NCBI GenBank assembly: GCA_014799955.1
Contig: JAAVHB010000092.1
Span: 1 to 51,747 of the forward strand
Direction of reading: 5' to 3'
DNA: 51,747 bases
Source: Butyrivibrio sp.
GTDB lineage: Bacteria > Bacillota > Clostridia > Lachnospirales > Lachnospiraceae
The notes beneath the pieces were generated by a model. It was not told the origin of the DNA, searched no databases, and saw only the letters and a list, made by a program, of their open reading frames with translations. Positions 1 to 7,685 of this stretch are shown piece after piece. The position numbers and the translations under genes were made by a program. Position 1 is the stretch's first letter, and every line of letters starts with the position of its first letter.

Positions 1-2
1 AA

Positions 3-344
3 GAGCATAAAGAAACGGTCTTGCGCTTTATGAGCAAGAAACAAGCGTTGTGTATTAAAAATAAAGATGAAATCGTTGGGGTTATACTTTTTTCAAGGGG
101 CCATAATATGATTTGCTGTTTGGCGGTTTCGCCCGAATACAGACGGTGCGGAATCGGTTCAATACTTTTGAAAAAAGCCATAGGAGAATTGAATCCGTAC
201 AAGGATATTACGGTTTCAACATTCCGGGAAAATGATTCAAAGGGAGCTGCGCCAAGAGCCCTGTATAAGAAGTTTGGTTTTGCGGAAGGTGAATTGATTG
301 AAGAATTCGGATATCCGAATCAGAAATTTGTTTTGCATCCGTAA
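3..344 (+). CDS. GNAT family N-acetyltransferase, 5' end outside window
   Basis: This is the C-terminal part of a GNAT acetyltransferase, which transfers an acetyl group from acetyl-CoA to an amine of an unknown substrate. The frame is open from base 3, so the gene begins before the window; the TTG at 21 and ATG at 30 are internal. The visible part has the acetyl-CoA loop as R-R-C-G-I-G-S (about residues 41-47 counted from base 21), preceded by a beta strand with CCLAVSPEY and followed by the usual helix and a C-terminal strand (YKKFGFAEG). A perfect inverted repeat lies about 50 bases after the stop. Family is clear; substrate cannot be told. Confidence 0.85.
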   Translation, partial: EHKETVLRFMSKKQALCIKNKDEIVGVILFSRGHNMICCLAVSPEYRRCGIGSILLKKAIGELNPYKDITVSTFRENDSKGAAPRALYKKFGFAEGELIEEFGYPNQKFVLHP

Positions 345-391
345 TTTTGCGAGTATTGATTTTTTAAAAAAGATAAACGCCCGCGGTGGCT

Positions 392-414
392 AAAATCAAC
401 CTCAGGTTGATTTT
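392..414. terminator. Perfect inverted repeat, possible terminator or operator
   Basis: The 11-base arms AAAATCAACCT (392-402) and AGGTTGATTTT (404-414) are perfect reverse complements around one base. Folded as RNA, this gives a 10 bp stem with a 3-base loop and a short T run, so it may end the acetyltransferase transcript. It lies about 30 bases before the -35 of the next promoter, so an operator role is also possible. Confidence 0.5.
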
Positions 415-442
415 TCGCATTTTTTCATAAATATATCCGCAA

Positions 443-471
443 TTGTTTTGCGTATTTGCGAATGCTATACT
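443..471 (+). promoter_or_regulatory. Sigma-A type promoter of XRE regulator gene
   Basis: TTGTTT (443-448), a 17-base spacer and TATACT (466-471) precede the XRE regulator gene by about 40 bases. Confidence 0.6.
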
Positions 472-511
472 CTCAGTAAAGTAAAAAATATTTTAAAGGA
501 GAGGTAAAAAT

Positions 512-1258
512 ATGTTTAATCAAAAGGATTTCGGAAAGAGGCTGAGAGAATTTCGCAAACGAAAAAATCTGACACAAAAAGAGGTCGCCGCAAAAATCGG
601 AGTTTCCGAACAGGCGCTCTCAAAATGGGAAAACGGCGAATGCCTGCCGGACGTCTATAATCTGAAGCTGCTTGCGCTTGTCCTTAACGCTTCGGTTGAC
701 TGCCTGTTGGATACCGAAAACGAAACCGCCGAAAAAGTAATTGAAACGGTAAAGGTGGGAGGAGCGGTTTTTGATATAGTGGAAAAGCCCGCCGCCATTC
801 TTGCGGGAAAAATCATATACGCAAAGGAGTTTTCGGATATATCCGACTTTAATTCGGCAATAGACGCGATAGCGGCAGAAGGTGAAGCGTTTCTGGATTT
901 ATTGACCGATACCGTACTCCCGATCAACGACATTCATTTGAGCGTGAATTTTTGGCGCAGTGAAAAATCCCGTGCCTACGGTTTTGTTCGTGAGGTCCTC
1001 ACCGAATGCCAGCCCGAAGGCATAGATGTGTTCAAAAATCCCGCTTCACTGTATATACGCGCGTACACAAATAAATCCACCGCGCAGCTTATGTCAAAGG
1101 AAGAATGTGAAATATGGGAGCTTTTTGCCTATATCAGGGAGTATTTTATGCCCGCTCACGGCTTTGCAATGGCTGAAAACGGCGCGCAGGAGCTGGAGAT
1201 ATTTGACACCTTTGAGCATAAAACAGGCTACGCATATATGCCGGTAATGCCTCGGTGA
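512..1258 (+). CDS. XRE family transcriptional regulator with effector-binding-like C-terminus
   Basis: This is a DNA-binding regulator. Residues 5-65 form an XRE/Cro helix-turn-helix (FGKRLREFRKRKNLTQKEVA, then VSEQALSKWENGECLPDV). The remaining roughly 170 residues contain a stretch starting near residue 85 that resembles a GyrI/AraC effector-binding fold, suggesting that a small ligand controls it. The start is fixed by the SD sequence aaaggagagg seven bases before ATG. A second regulator of the same design is encoded at 11956-12693. The gene has its own promoter and no close partner; the next gene is about 110 bases downstream. Its targets are unknown. The C-terminal fold assignment is an inference from general appearance, not from a search. 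Confidence 0.8.
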   Translation: MFNQKDFGKRLREFRKRKNLTQKEVAAKIGVSEQALSKWENGECLPDVYNLKLLALVLNASVDCLLDTENETAEKVIETVKVGGAVFDIVEKPAAILAGKIIYAKEFSDISDFNSAIDAIAAEGEAFLDLLTDTVLPINDIHLSVNFWRSEKSRAYGFVREVLTECQPEGIDVFKNPASLYIRAYTNKSTAQLMSKEECEIWELFAYIREYFMPAHGFAMAENGAQELEIFDTFEHKTGYAYMPVMPR

Positions 1259-1303
1259 GTGCAGTTTTTATGAGGGATATTCTTCGCTGGTCCGGACCGA
1301 CGG

Positions 1304-1331
1304 TTGATTGACATTACTTCTGAATTATATT
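1304..1331 (+). promoter_or_regulatory. Possible promoter of histidine phosphatase gene
   Basis: TTGATT (1304-1309), a 16-base spacer and TATATT (1326-1331) lie about 40 bases before the phosphatase ATG. A 10-base palindrome GGTCCGGACC sits just upstream at 1289-1298. Confidence 0.4.
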
Positions 1332-1370
1332 ACCATTGCAGCAGAGGAATTGCAGAGGAGGTTTAATGAC

Positions 1371-1931
1371 ATGGCGTTGTTTTATCTTATAAGGCATGGA
1401 GAGCCGGTTTATGAGCATATGCTTGAAAACGGATTTTATGGATTTGGCAGAGATTTTGCGCCCTTATCTGAAAAAGGAAGGGAACAGGCGGAAATAACCG
1501 CCAGAGATATTCGCCTTAAGGATGCGGAAATTATTGTATGCTCTCCGTACACAAGAGCGCTGCAGACGGCTCAGATTATTTCAAGAGAGACAGCAATAAG
1601 CGTTGAAGTTGACATAGATTTACATGAATGGGTACCCGATTGGGATAATCTATACGAAACATCGGAGGAAAGCTTTGCGCTTGCGAGAGAATTCAATAAA
1701 TTCGGCGGAGAGTATCCGCCGGGGGAGAAATTCAGATGGGAATCACTCAGTCATATGAGGCAGCGGATGAGGCGTGTGGCGGATAAGTATTCTGATTATG
1801 ACAAGGTTATTTTTGTCGGTCACGGAATGGCTTTTCGGTGTTTGACATATATCGGGAAAATGCGTCCTGCCGAAATAATCGAATGTACATATCATAGGGG
1901 ACAGCCGGATTGTGAGTATTCATTTACATAG
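1371..1931 (+). CDS. Histidine phosphatase family protein
   Basis: This belongs to the phosphoglycerate mutase-like histidine phosphatases, which use a phospho-histidine intermediate to remove phosphate from small molecules or proteins. The catalytic LIRHGEP motif is at residues 6-12, and the second conserved histidine is in VGHGMAF near the C-terminus. At 186 residues it has normal length for a single-domain member. The start at 1371 is preferred over in-frame codons further upstream because AGGAGG lies nine bases before it and the RHG motif is normally close to the N-terminus. It is followed 24 bases later by a P-loop kinase-like gene with which it may be co-transcribed. Substrate unknown. 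Confidence 0.88.
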   Translation: MALFYLIRHGEPVYEHMLENGFYGFGRDFAPLSEKGREQAEITARDIRLKDAEIIVCSPYTRALQTAQIISRETAISVEVDIDLHEWVPDWDNLYETSEESFALAREFNKFGGEYPPGEKFRWESLSHMRQRMRRVADKYSDYDKVIFVGHGMAFRCLTYIGKMRPAEIIECTYHRGQPDCEYSFT

Positions 1932-1955
1932 AGGTACAGATAATAGGAGGAAAAA

Positions 1956-2471
1956 ATGATTATTTTAATAACGGGCGCGTCCCATACGGGCAAAACGGCA
2001 CTTGCCCAAAGGCTTCTTGAAAAATATAAATACCCTTATCTATCCATTGACCACTTAAAGATGGGGCTCATTCGCAGCGGCAATACGACGCTTACTCCCC
2101 TGAGTGATGACGGGGCGCTGACGGATTATTTATGGCCGATTGTGCGCGAGATGATTAAGACCGCCATCGAAAACAGACAAAATCTAGTTGTGGAGGGCTG
2201 CTATATTCCTTTTGACTGGGAGAAGGATTTTGAAAAGGAATATCTGGACGAAATCAGATTTTACTGTCTGGTTATGAGTGAGGATTATATCGGGAAGCAT
2301 TTCGATGAAATCAGAAGGTTTGCGAGCGTCATTGAAGAGCGCGGTGAGGATGAGGATTGTACGCCGGAGTGGGTGCGCAGGGAAAACGCAGAGATGTTGG
2401 AGAAATGCCATAAGTACGGTGCGGAATATATTTTTATCGATGAAAAGTATCAGGTTGAAATTGAGCTGTAA
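1956..2471 (+). CDS. P-loop NTPase, small-molecule kinase-like
   Basis: This is a 171-residue P-loop protein of the adenylate-kinase/zeta-toxin-like fold, likely a phosphotransferase acting on a small molecule. The Walker A motif GASHTGKT is at residues 7-14, followed by an acidic position in YLSIDHLKMG that fits a substrate-binding or metal-binding Asp. The C-terminal half has the usual hydrophobic strand IRFYCLVMS and an arginine-rich lid (RRFASVIEERGE). TAGGAGG precedes the ATG. Its position behind the histidine phosphatase suggests one transcript, but nothing indicates the substrate. Confidence 0.75.
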   Translation: MIILITGASHTGKTALAQRLLEKYKYPYLSIDHLKMGLIRSGNTTLTPLSDDGALTDYLWPIVREMIKTAIENRQNLVVEGCYIPFDWEKDFEKEYLDEIRFYCLVMSEDYIGKHFDEIRRFASVIEERGEDEDCTPEWVRRENAEMLEKCHKYGAEYIFIDEKYQVEIEL

Positions 2472-2590
2472 AGCACGAAATGAGAAATCGGCTGTCTGCG
2501 GAAGTTCAAGAACAGTTATATTTGTTTTTTCTACTGACACATAAGGCATTTATAGTGTAAAGTAATTGTAAATAGAAAGAGGTGATTTAA

Positions 2591-2650
2591 ATGATTAAGA
2601 ATTTATGCGGTTTCAGCCATAAGCTGGGAACAGGAGCCCATGCAGAATAG
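2591..2650 (+). CDS. Putative 19-residue small peptide or leader ORF
   Basis: A short frame begins with ATG at 2591 behind an aaagaggtgat ribosome binding site eight bases upstream and ends at TAG 2650. The peptide has the centre CGFSHKLGTG and no recognised homologue. Its stop is inside the left arm of a long imperfect hairpin that precedes a CD3324-type regulator gene, so it could act as a leader peptide. It could also be chance. Confidence 0.3.
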   Translation: MIKNLCGFSHKLGTGAHAE

Positions 2651-2704
2651 CAGTTATATAGAATCTGTATGGGCGAGTAATGCTATATAAGCTGCTGTTT
2701 CTGC
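2642..2704 (+). promoter_or_regulatory. Long imperfect hairpin before the CD3324-type gene
   Basis: Left arm 2642-2661 and right arm 2682-2704 pair over roughly 18 positions (GCAGAA, then A-GCAG, then TTATATAG against their complements) with a 20-base loop. The hairpin begins at the end of the small ORF and ends 37 bases before the next start codon. It has no T run, so an attenuator or RNA-control role is more likely than a simple terminator. Confidence 0.4.
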
Positions 2705-2741
2705 ACTTGTTTATTAATAAAATAAATAAGGAGCGGGAAGG

Positions 2742-3005
2742 ATGAAATACAGGAACGCAGCGGAAATTTTACCTGCGGGATTACTGCGGGAAATTCAATG
2801 CTATATCGAAGGAGAGCTTTTATATATTCCGAAGGCTGAATCAAAGCAGGGATGGGGCGCGGTCAGCGGCTCAAAAAAGTTCTATTCGGAAAGAAACCGT
2901 CGGATCAGAGAGCTGTTTGACGGCGGTATGGCGTGTGAGGAGCTGGCTGAAAAGTTCGGTTTGTCAGTCAGTACGATTAAGAAAATAATTTATCAGAAAA
3001 AATAG
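2742..3005 (+). CDS. CD3324-type small helix-turn-helix protein
   Basis: This 87-residue protein resembles the CD3324 family of Clostridia, a small group with a C-terminal helix-turn-helix related to Mor-type activators. The N-terminal part (NAAEILPAGLLREIQCYIEGELLYIPK, positions 5-31) is the conserved family signature, and the C-terminal part (CEELAEKFGLSVSTIKKIIY) is a clear helix-turn-helix. It probably binds DNA, but no target is known for the family. AGGAGCGGGAAGG precedes the ATG. A long hairpin and a possible leader ORF lie upstream, and a strong terminator follows, so it is transcribed on its own. Confidence 0.78.
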   Translation: MKYRNAAEILPAGLLREIQCYIEGELLYIPKAESKQGWGAVSGSKKFYSERNRRIRELFDGGMACEELAEKFGLSVSTIKKIIYQKK

Positions 3006-3021
3006 TACATGTACGGTACGG

Positions 3022-3059
3022 TCTCCCGGAATTTTGAAATGTAATTCCGGGAGATTTTT
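3022..3059 (+). terminator. Strong rho-independent terminator
   Basis: The 12 bp stem TCTCCCGGAATT (3022-3033) / AATTCCGGGAGA (3043-3054) is followed by TTTTT. It ends the CD3324-type gene transcript. Confidence 0.88.
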
Positions 3060-3175
3060 GCGTGTCAAAAGAACCGTAAATAATTATAGTTATTTTGCGG
3101 ACTCGAAATATCAGGTTTTATATTATATAGTTTACTTGTCGGTATGTTGCGTGATTATTTAAACGGAGAAGGTCA

Positions 3176-3922
3176 ATGACGCTAAACGAAATAAAAAGGT
3201 ACAGGAAAAAAGATGCCTGCTCATACTGCCTCGGTTCCTTTCCGACATTTGAACTGCTGCAAAACAAGCCGGAGGCGGCGGAAATGGTTCTGGCGCATTC
3301 GGATTTGAAAGCGGAAATCAGGTATAAATTGGAGCGGGAATGCGAAAAGGCGGGCGTAAAAATAATACGAAGCGACAGGCACATTGAAAAAGTGCGGGAT
3401 AAGGATAGCTGCCTTATTATCGGCGTTTTCAGGAAATACGGCTGCAAATTGAATCATAGCAATAATCATGTGGTGCTGGTCAATCCGGGTGATGCGGGGA
3501 ATCTCGGCACTATTATCAGAAGCTGTGTGGGGTTCGGCATTACGGATTTGGCGATTATTGAACCGGCGGTAGATATTTTTCACCCCAAGACAGTCAGAGC
3601 GTCAATGGGAGCCGTATTCGGAATGAGATTGGAATGTTTTCCGTCGTTTAGCCAATATTATCGGGAATACGGAAACGGGCGAGATAATTATCCCTTTATG
3701 CTGAACGGAAAATACCTTCTCGGAACCTTTGAACATTCGGCGGATAAACCGTACTCACTGATTTTCGGAAACGAGTCAAGCGGACTGGACGCAAGCTATC
3801 TGAACGTGGGGAAAAGCGTAGTGATTGGGCATACGCGCTCCATTGATTCTCTGAATCTTTCGCTGGCAGCGGGAATAGGCATTTATGAATTCCGAAGGGC
3901 AGCAATATCGGAAGACAGATGA
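3176..3922 (+). CDS. TrmH/SpoU family RNA methyltransferase
   Basis: This is a SAM-dependent 2'-O-methyltransferase of the SPOUT class acting on rRNA or tRNA. The three family motifs are visible: NPGDAGNLGTIIRSC (about residues 103-117, with the catalytic Arg and Asn), SLIFGNESSGL (about 199-209) and SLNLSLAAGIGIYEF (about 228-242), which together form the trefoil knot binding SAM. The first 95 residues are an unusual N-terminal domain that does not look like the L30e-type substrate-binding domain of RlmB, so the RNA target is not predictable. GGAGAAGG precedes the ATG. It is followed after about 80 bases by a GNAT gene. Confidence 0.85.
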   Translation: MTLNEIKRYRKKDACSYCLGSFPTFELLQNKPEAAEMVLAHSDLKAEIRYKLERECEKAGVKIIRSDRHIEKVRDKDSCLIIGVFRKYGCKLNHSNNHVVLVNPGDAGNLGTIIRSCVGFGITDLAIIEPAVDIFHPKTVRASMGAVFGMRLECFPSFSQYYREYGNGRDNYPFMLNGKYLLGTFEHSADKPYSLIFGNESSGLDASYLNVGKSVVIGHTRSIDSLNLSLAAGIGIYEFRRAAISEDR

Positions 3923-4000
3923 AAAGCCGCAGGTCTTGTTGATTTTGCCTTGGATAATCGGAAACGGAATGATATAATTAAAGAAAAAAGGAGCTTGCTT

Positions 4001-4570
4001 ATGGATATTTATGAAGAATGTCCCATTCTTGAAAACGACGATTACATAGTAAGGCTGATTGAGCAGAGCGACGCGAAGGATCTGATGAGCGTGTACGGCG
4101 ACAAATTCGCTCTGCCGTTTTTCAACAGCGACAACTGCAACGGAAGCAATTTTTACTGCGCCAGGCAGGAGGACGTGGAGAACACGGTAAAATACTGGCT
4201 GATTGAGTATCATGGGAACAGGGGATTTGTGCGGTTTTCGGTGGTCGATAAAAAAGAAGGAAAAGTAATCGGAACGATAGAAATGTTTCGGAGAGAATCC
4301 GATGATTTCTACGACGGATGCGGAATTCTGAGGCTGGACTTAAAAAGCGCCTGCGAAAGCTTTGAAGTGATATACGGTATTTTATCGCTGATAACGGAGC
4401 CGTTCTTTGAGTGGTTCGGATGCCCCGTTATTGCGACCAAAGCGGCGCTATACGCGGTGGAGCGTATAGACGCGCTTAACAGAGCGGGATTTGTGAAATC
4501 CGGCGAGCCGTTGATAAACCGTCAGCAGAATATGGCGTATTATGATTATTGGATAATTAAAAAATCATAA
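4001..4570 (+). CDS. GNAT-like acetyltransferase (RimJ/RimL type)
   Basis: This 189-residue protein looks like a divergent GNAT acetyltransferase: an N-terminal strand YIVRLIEQSDAKDLMSVYGD typical of RimJ/RimL relatives, a central VIGTIEMFRR strand, and a C-terminal strand pair. The Q/R-x-x-G-x-G/A loop for acetyl-CoA is poorly conserved, so catalytic activity is uncertain. The start at 4001 was chosen because of the aaaaaggag site nine bases upstream; an in-frame codon at 3950 has none. Its 3' end overlaps the 3' end of the carboxylesterase gene on the other strand by 14 bases (4557-4570). Confidence 0.65.
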   Translation: MDIYEECPILENDDYIVRLIEQSDAKDLMSVYGDKFALPFFNSDNCNGSNFYCARQEDVENTVKYWLIEYHGNRGFVRFSVVDKKEGKVIGTIEMFRRESDDFYDGCGILRLDLKSACESFEVIYGILSLITEPFFEWFGCPVIATKAALYAVERIDALNRAGFVKSGEPLINRQQNMAYYDYWIIKKS

Positions 4571-5864
4571 CGCTCGGACATTCGGGAGTCCATGGCTTCC
4601 ATTCGTCCAAGCCGCAGCCGTTCGGATTGCCGCATTTGATGAAATTACACCAGTAGTCGAGCATTTTGTCGGACAGAGCTTTATCCTCCGCCGTAAAAGG
4701 ACGCCAGCAGCGGTCCAATGTGCCGAACATATACCATAATTCCGATGAGTGGAAGGCTCCCGAGTCGTCGCCGGGAAGTCTTCTTTTAAAATAATATACA
4801 TATGATGGGCTATAGCCAAGCTCACACTGATGCCTGCACCAGTTTATACAGCCGTTATGGAGCTGGCTCTCCTCCATGGGTACGGTGGTGTCGGGCGGCG
4901 TGCATACGTCGTTGGCTGTAGAGCCAAGCAGTATCGGAATATCGGGATAGTTACCGTTTTTGAGATTCAGCTCGCTGCTTCCTGCAAGAAGACGGTTGTC
5001 TATTACAGGCTCATAGCCAAGCCCCTTGTCAATACTGCATGCGTAGCCGATTAATTCGTCGCTTATCTTAAGAAGCTTGTCGGCGGGTACGCTTCTCAAC
5101 TCGTCAAGGGATTTTGCGCCGCTCAGTTCAAAGGCTTTTTCTCCTATATCGTAAAATTCCTCCTGAGTGTAGTTTTTGCAAAAGCCGTTTTCGTAGCCTG
5201 CGCCGCTCTGAAAGATACATTTGTGGAACAGTCCTTTTGTCAACGGCGAAAGCAGTAAGGTCTGAGCCGTGAGCGAACCCGCAGACTGTCCGAACAGAGT
5301 TATATTGTCGGGATTTCCGCCGAAAGCGCGGATATTTTCTTTTATCCATTTAAGGGCGGCTATCTGGTCAAATATGCCGTAATTGCCGCAGCTTCCGTTA
5401 TTTTCCTCTGCAAGAAGCGGATGGCACATAAAGCCGAACAGACCGAGCCTGTAATTGAGAGTTACGAGTATTACGCCGCGTTCGGCATAAGCGCGGCCGT
5501 CGAATTCCTTTTCCGCGCTGTATCCGCCTATGCACGCCCCGCCGTAAAGCCACACGGCGACGGGAAGCATATCATCCGGATTCCCGGCGGGAGTCCAGAT
5601 ATTGAGAAACAGGCTGTCCTCGCTGAATTTGTCCGCCGTGCCGAATTCTTTTGCGTAAAAATCATCCTCGGCGGCCGGCATCTGCATACAGGCGGGCGGA
5701 AATTTGTCAGCCATATATATGCCGTCCCACGCCTCCGGTTCGACGGGGTTCCTGAATCTTAAATCGCCCGTCGGAGCCTTGGCATACGGAATTCCCTTGA
5801 ATACCGTGTAATTATCCTGTTCTGCACCCTGTACGGTACCGTACTTTGTTTTTACCGTATTCAT
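4557..5864 (-). CDS. Type B carboxylesterase/lipase family protein
   Basis: This is an alpha/beta-hydrolase of the carboxylesterase type B family, hydrolysing esters of unknown substrates, probably in the cytoplasm since there is no signal peptide. The N-terminus has the family start (VKTKYGTVQGAEQDNYTVFKGIPYAKAP), the oxyanion-hole region WLYGGACIGGYS, the nucleophile elbow FGQSAGS near residue 190, and the C-terminal histidine region AFHSSELWYMFG. At 435 residues it is shorter than the usual 480-550, with the shortening between the central domain and the histidine. It lies eight bases behind the HAD gene on the same strand, forming a two-gene operon. Confidence 0.88.
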   Translation of the reverse strand: MNTVKTKYGTVQGAEQDNYTVFKGIPYAKAPTGDLRFRNPVEPEAWDGIYMADKFPPACMQMPAAEDDFYAKEFGTADKFSEDSLFLNIWTPAGNPDDMLPVAVWLYGGACIGGYSAEKEFDGRAYAERGVILVTLNYRLGLFGFMCHPLLAEENNGSCGNYGIFDQIAALKWIKENIRAFGGNPDNITLFGQSAGSLTAQTLLLSPLTKGLFHKCIFQSGAGYENGFCKNYTQEEFYDIGEKAFELSGAKSLDELRSVPADKLLKISDELIGYACSIDKGLGYEPVIDNRLLAGSSELNLKNGNYPDIPILLGSTANDVCTPPDTTVPMEESQLHNGCINWCRHQCELGYSPSYVYYFKRRLPGDDSGAFHSSELWYMFGTLDRCWRPFTAEDKALSDKMLDYWCNFIKCGNPNGCGLDEWKPWTPECPSVMIF

Positions 5865-5872
5865 AGTTCACC

Positions 5873-6532
5873 TCAAAATATAAAAGTAAGTTCTCTCAAA
5901 TTTCTGATTGCCGTTACCCCGTCAGGAATCTCCCTGTCCGCGCGGTTCAGCCATACGGACTGAATTCCGGCGTGCAGCGGACCGTATACGTCGTCTGAAA
6001 GCGAGTCGCCGACGAAAAGGACTTCGCCGGGAGCGAGGCGGTTTTCCGACAGTATTTTTTCGTAAAAAAGCGGAGTTGGCTTATAACAGCGCAGATTTTC
6101 CGAGGTATAAACCTTATCGACGTCAATTCCGCTGTTTTTCATAACGGCGTCAAGAACGTCGTTGTCCGTATTGGAGCCGATAAAAACGCGGTACTTTTGC
6201 CGCAGGTTTGTAATTGCCTCCGCTGCTTCATCGTAGGGCTTGCGCGCGTAAGCGCCCGCCAGCAGCCGGTCAGCGTCCGATTCGGCGCTTCTGTTTACCC
6301 CGTATCGTTCGTAAAACATCCGAATCCGTGAGATGAAAATATCGCGCTCCGTCTGAAAAGCGCAGTCCGAGCCTGTATGCCGCTTGTAGTATTTTTTCCA
6401 TTCGCAAAGGAAGTCCGCTTCGTTTACATCATGTCCGCAGGAGGTAATCTTTTCAATAACATATTTTGCGGAGCCGCCCTTTGCCACCTCAAAAAGCGTT
6501 CCGAACGCGTCAAAAATAATCGTACTAATCAT
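5873..6532 (-). CDS. HAD family hydrolase
   Basis: This is a haloacid-dehalogenase-like phosphatase. Motif I is FDAFGTLF with the nucleophilic Asp at residue 8 and Phe in place of the second Asp, as in dehalogenase-type members; motif II is GSNTD, the conserved Lys is in CYKPTP, and motif IV is VGDSLSDDV. An alpha-helical cap occupies about residues 15-90. The start must be at 6532 because motif I follows at once. No SD is visible; TATAAT stands six bases before the ATG, so the transcript may be leaderless. It is the first gene of an operon with the carboxylesterase. Substrate unknown. Confidence 0.87.
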   Translation of the reverse strand: MISTIIFDAFGTLFEVAKGGSAKYVIEKITSCGHDVNEADFLCEWKKYYKRHTGSDCAFQTERDIFISRIRMFYERYGVNRSAESDADRLLAGAYARKPYDEAAEAITNLRQKYRVFIGSNTDNDVLDAVMKNSGIDVDKVYTSENLRCYKPTPLFYEKILSENRLAPGEVLFVGDSLSDDVYGPLHAGIQSVWLNRADREIPDGVTAIRNLRELTFIF

Positions 6533-6574
6533 AAATTTATTATATCAGATACGCCGTCCGTATTCCATAGGTAA

Positions 6575-6603
6575 TTGATTTATATGTTTTGGTGTGGTAG
6601 AAT
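6575..6603 (+). promoter_or_regulatory. Promoter of RimJ/RimL-type acetyltransferase gene
   Basis: TTGATT (6575-6580), a 17-base spacer and TAGAAT (6598-6603) lie 28 bases before the GTG start at 6632. Confidence 0.6.
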
Positions 6604-6631
6604 CATAAAAACATTACGGGGGTGAAGAACG

Positions 6632-7192
6632 GTGCAGCATAAAGGAACGGTAAAGCTGGAAACACAAAGGCTGATACTTAGGCGCTTTGTCACGGATGAC
6701 GCGCCGAAGATGTACGAAAACTGGGCGTCGGATCCGGACGTGACGGAATTTATGACATGGCCGCCGCATGAGAGCGCGGAGCTTACGAGGGCGCTGCTTG
6801 AGGACTGGATTAAACAGTATTCCGACGCTTCCTATTACAACTGGGTGATTGAACTGAAGGAAATAGGAGAGCCGATTGGCAGCATATCGGCCGTGAAGCT
6901 GGACGAGAACATATCCGCCGCAGAAATAGGCTACTGCATGAGTAAAAAATATTGGGGCAGAGAAATTATGCCGGAGGCGTTAAAGGCAGTCATTGCGTTT
7001 TTGTTTGACGAAGTGGGTTTAAACCGCATAGCGGCGACCCATGACGTCAACAATCCAAAATCCGGCAGAGTAATGGAAAAGGCGGGAATGAAAACGGAGG
7101 GAATTCTCAGAGCGGGCGGACGGAACAATCAGGGAATATGCGATTCGGTTGTGCACGCGATATTAAAAAGCGATTATATGGAGCAAACTTGA
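6632..7192 (+). CDS. GNAT family N-acetyltransferase, RimJ/RimL type
   Basis: This 186-residue enzyme belongs to the RimJ/RimL/SpeG-like GNAT group, which acetylates N-terminal amines of proteins or small amines. The N-terminus LETQRLILRRFVTDDAPKMYENW is the typical family start; the middle holds AAEIGYCMSKKYWGREIMPEALKAVI, with the acetyl-CoA site region, and the C-terminus the signature NRIAATHDVNNPKSGRVMEKAGM. Translation starts at GTG 6632 behind gggggtgaa. The gene has its own promoter. Its target is unknown. Confidence 0.9.
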   Translation: MQHKGTVKLETQRLILRRFVTDDAPKMYENWASDPDVTEFMTWPPHESAELTRALLEDWIKQYSDASYYNWVIELKEIGEPIGSISAVKLDENISAAEIGYCMSKKYWGREIMPEALKAVIAFLFDEVGLNRIAATHDVNNPKSGRVMEKAGMKTEGILRAGGRNNQGICDSVVHAILKSDYMEQT

Positions 7193-7203
7193 TGTTTTGG
7201 GGC

Positions 7204-7232
7204 TTGACTCAGGCTTTTTCCGAATGTATAAT
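7204..7232 (+). promoter_or_regulatory. Near-consensus promoter facing a gene-free region
   Basis: TTGACT (7204-7209), a 17-base spacer and TATAAT (7227-7232) form one of the best promoters of the window. No substantial gene follows for about 480 bases, so the transcript starts with a structured or non-coding RNA. Confidence 0.7.
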
Positions 7233-7426
7233 TAGAGCAGATAAAATTACGGAGGTTATTGCATGTTAATTGCGGTTGTAACGGAGAAAACAGCAAAATA
7301 AATATTGCGGGGCGCTTTTGCTTTTACGTCAGGAGTCTGCCCTTTTGCGGACGGCAAGTGATTGACCGTCGGCATTTTCGCCTTACAACTGCTTAATATT
7401 GTGGTATATATTATAATATAAATTTA

Positions 7427-7455
7427 AGCATGACTGTACGGTCATGCTGTTTTTA
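7427..7455 (+). terminator. Rho-independent terminator
   Basis: The 8 bp stem AGCATGAC (7427-7434) / GTCATGCT (7441-7448) with a 6-base loop is followed by GTTTTTATTTTA. It would end a transcript started at 7204-7232. Confidence 0.75.
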
Positions 7456-7558
7456 TTTTATAGGAAAGTTCCACGGATTTCCTGTAATACAAAAACACAT
7501 TGCGCGGCGGACAGCAGAAAATCTTTGCTGCCAGACTGCATGGCATATGCGTATCAAG

Positions 7559-7598
7559 GACCACGGTAACGCTTTTGGGGGCTGCCGCGGTCTTTTTT
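7559..7598 (+). terminator. Rho-independent terminator
   Basis: GACCACGG (7559-7566) pairs with CCGCGGTC (7585-7592), with one mismatch, followed directly by a T6 run. It lies upstream of the acetyltransferase at 7711, so it can work as an attenuator or end a small RNA. Confidence 0.65.
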
Positions 7599-7609
7599 TA
7601 TGTACAGAC

Positions 7610-7685
7610 CCGTGCATAGGTATATGCCGCTGAAGCGGCGCACGGATCGCGCGGCGAGTAGGAGAAGATAAATCTTCCCTACTCG
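7610..7685 (+). promoter_or_regulatory. Two strong stem-loops directly before the acetyltransferase RBS
   Basis: The first stem-loop pairs CCGTGC (7610-7615) with GCACGG (7640-7645) and contains an inner perfect stem GCCGCT/AGCGGC. The second pairs CGAGTAGG and GAAGAT (7655-7669) with ATCTTC and CCTACTCG (7672-7685) around a bulged A and an AA tip. The second ends 11 bases before the SD. Their function is unknown; control of translation or mRNA stability is the likely role. Confidence 0.5.

Noticed and set aside
3118-3583. Minus-strand open frames opposite the TrmH-like gene
   Set aside because: They lack SD sequences and family motifs and lie fully opposite a gene with all three SPOUT motifs.
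7263-7301. Twelve-codon mini-ORF considered as a separate gene
   Set aside because: It has an SD but is too short to support as a protein; kept only as part of the structured leader/small RNA candidate.
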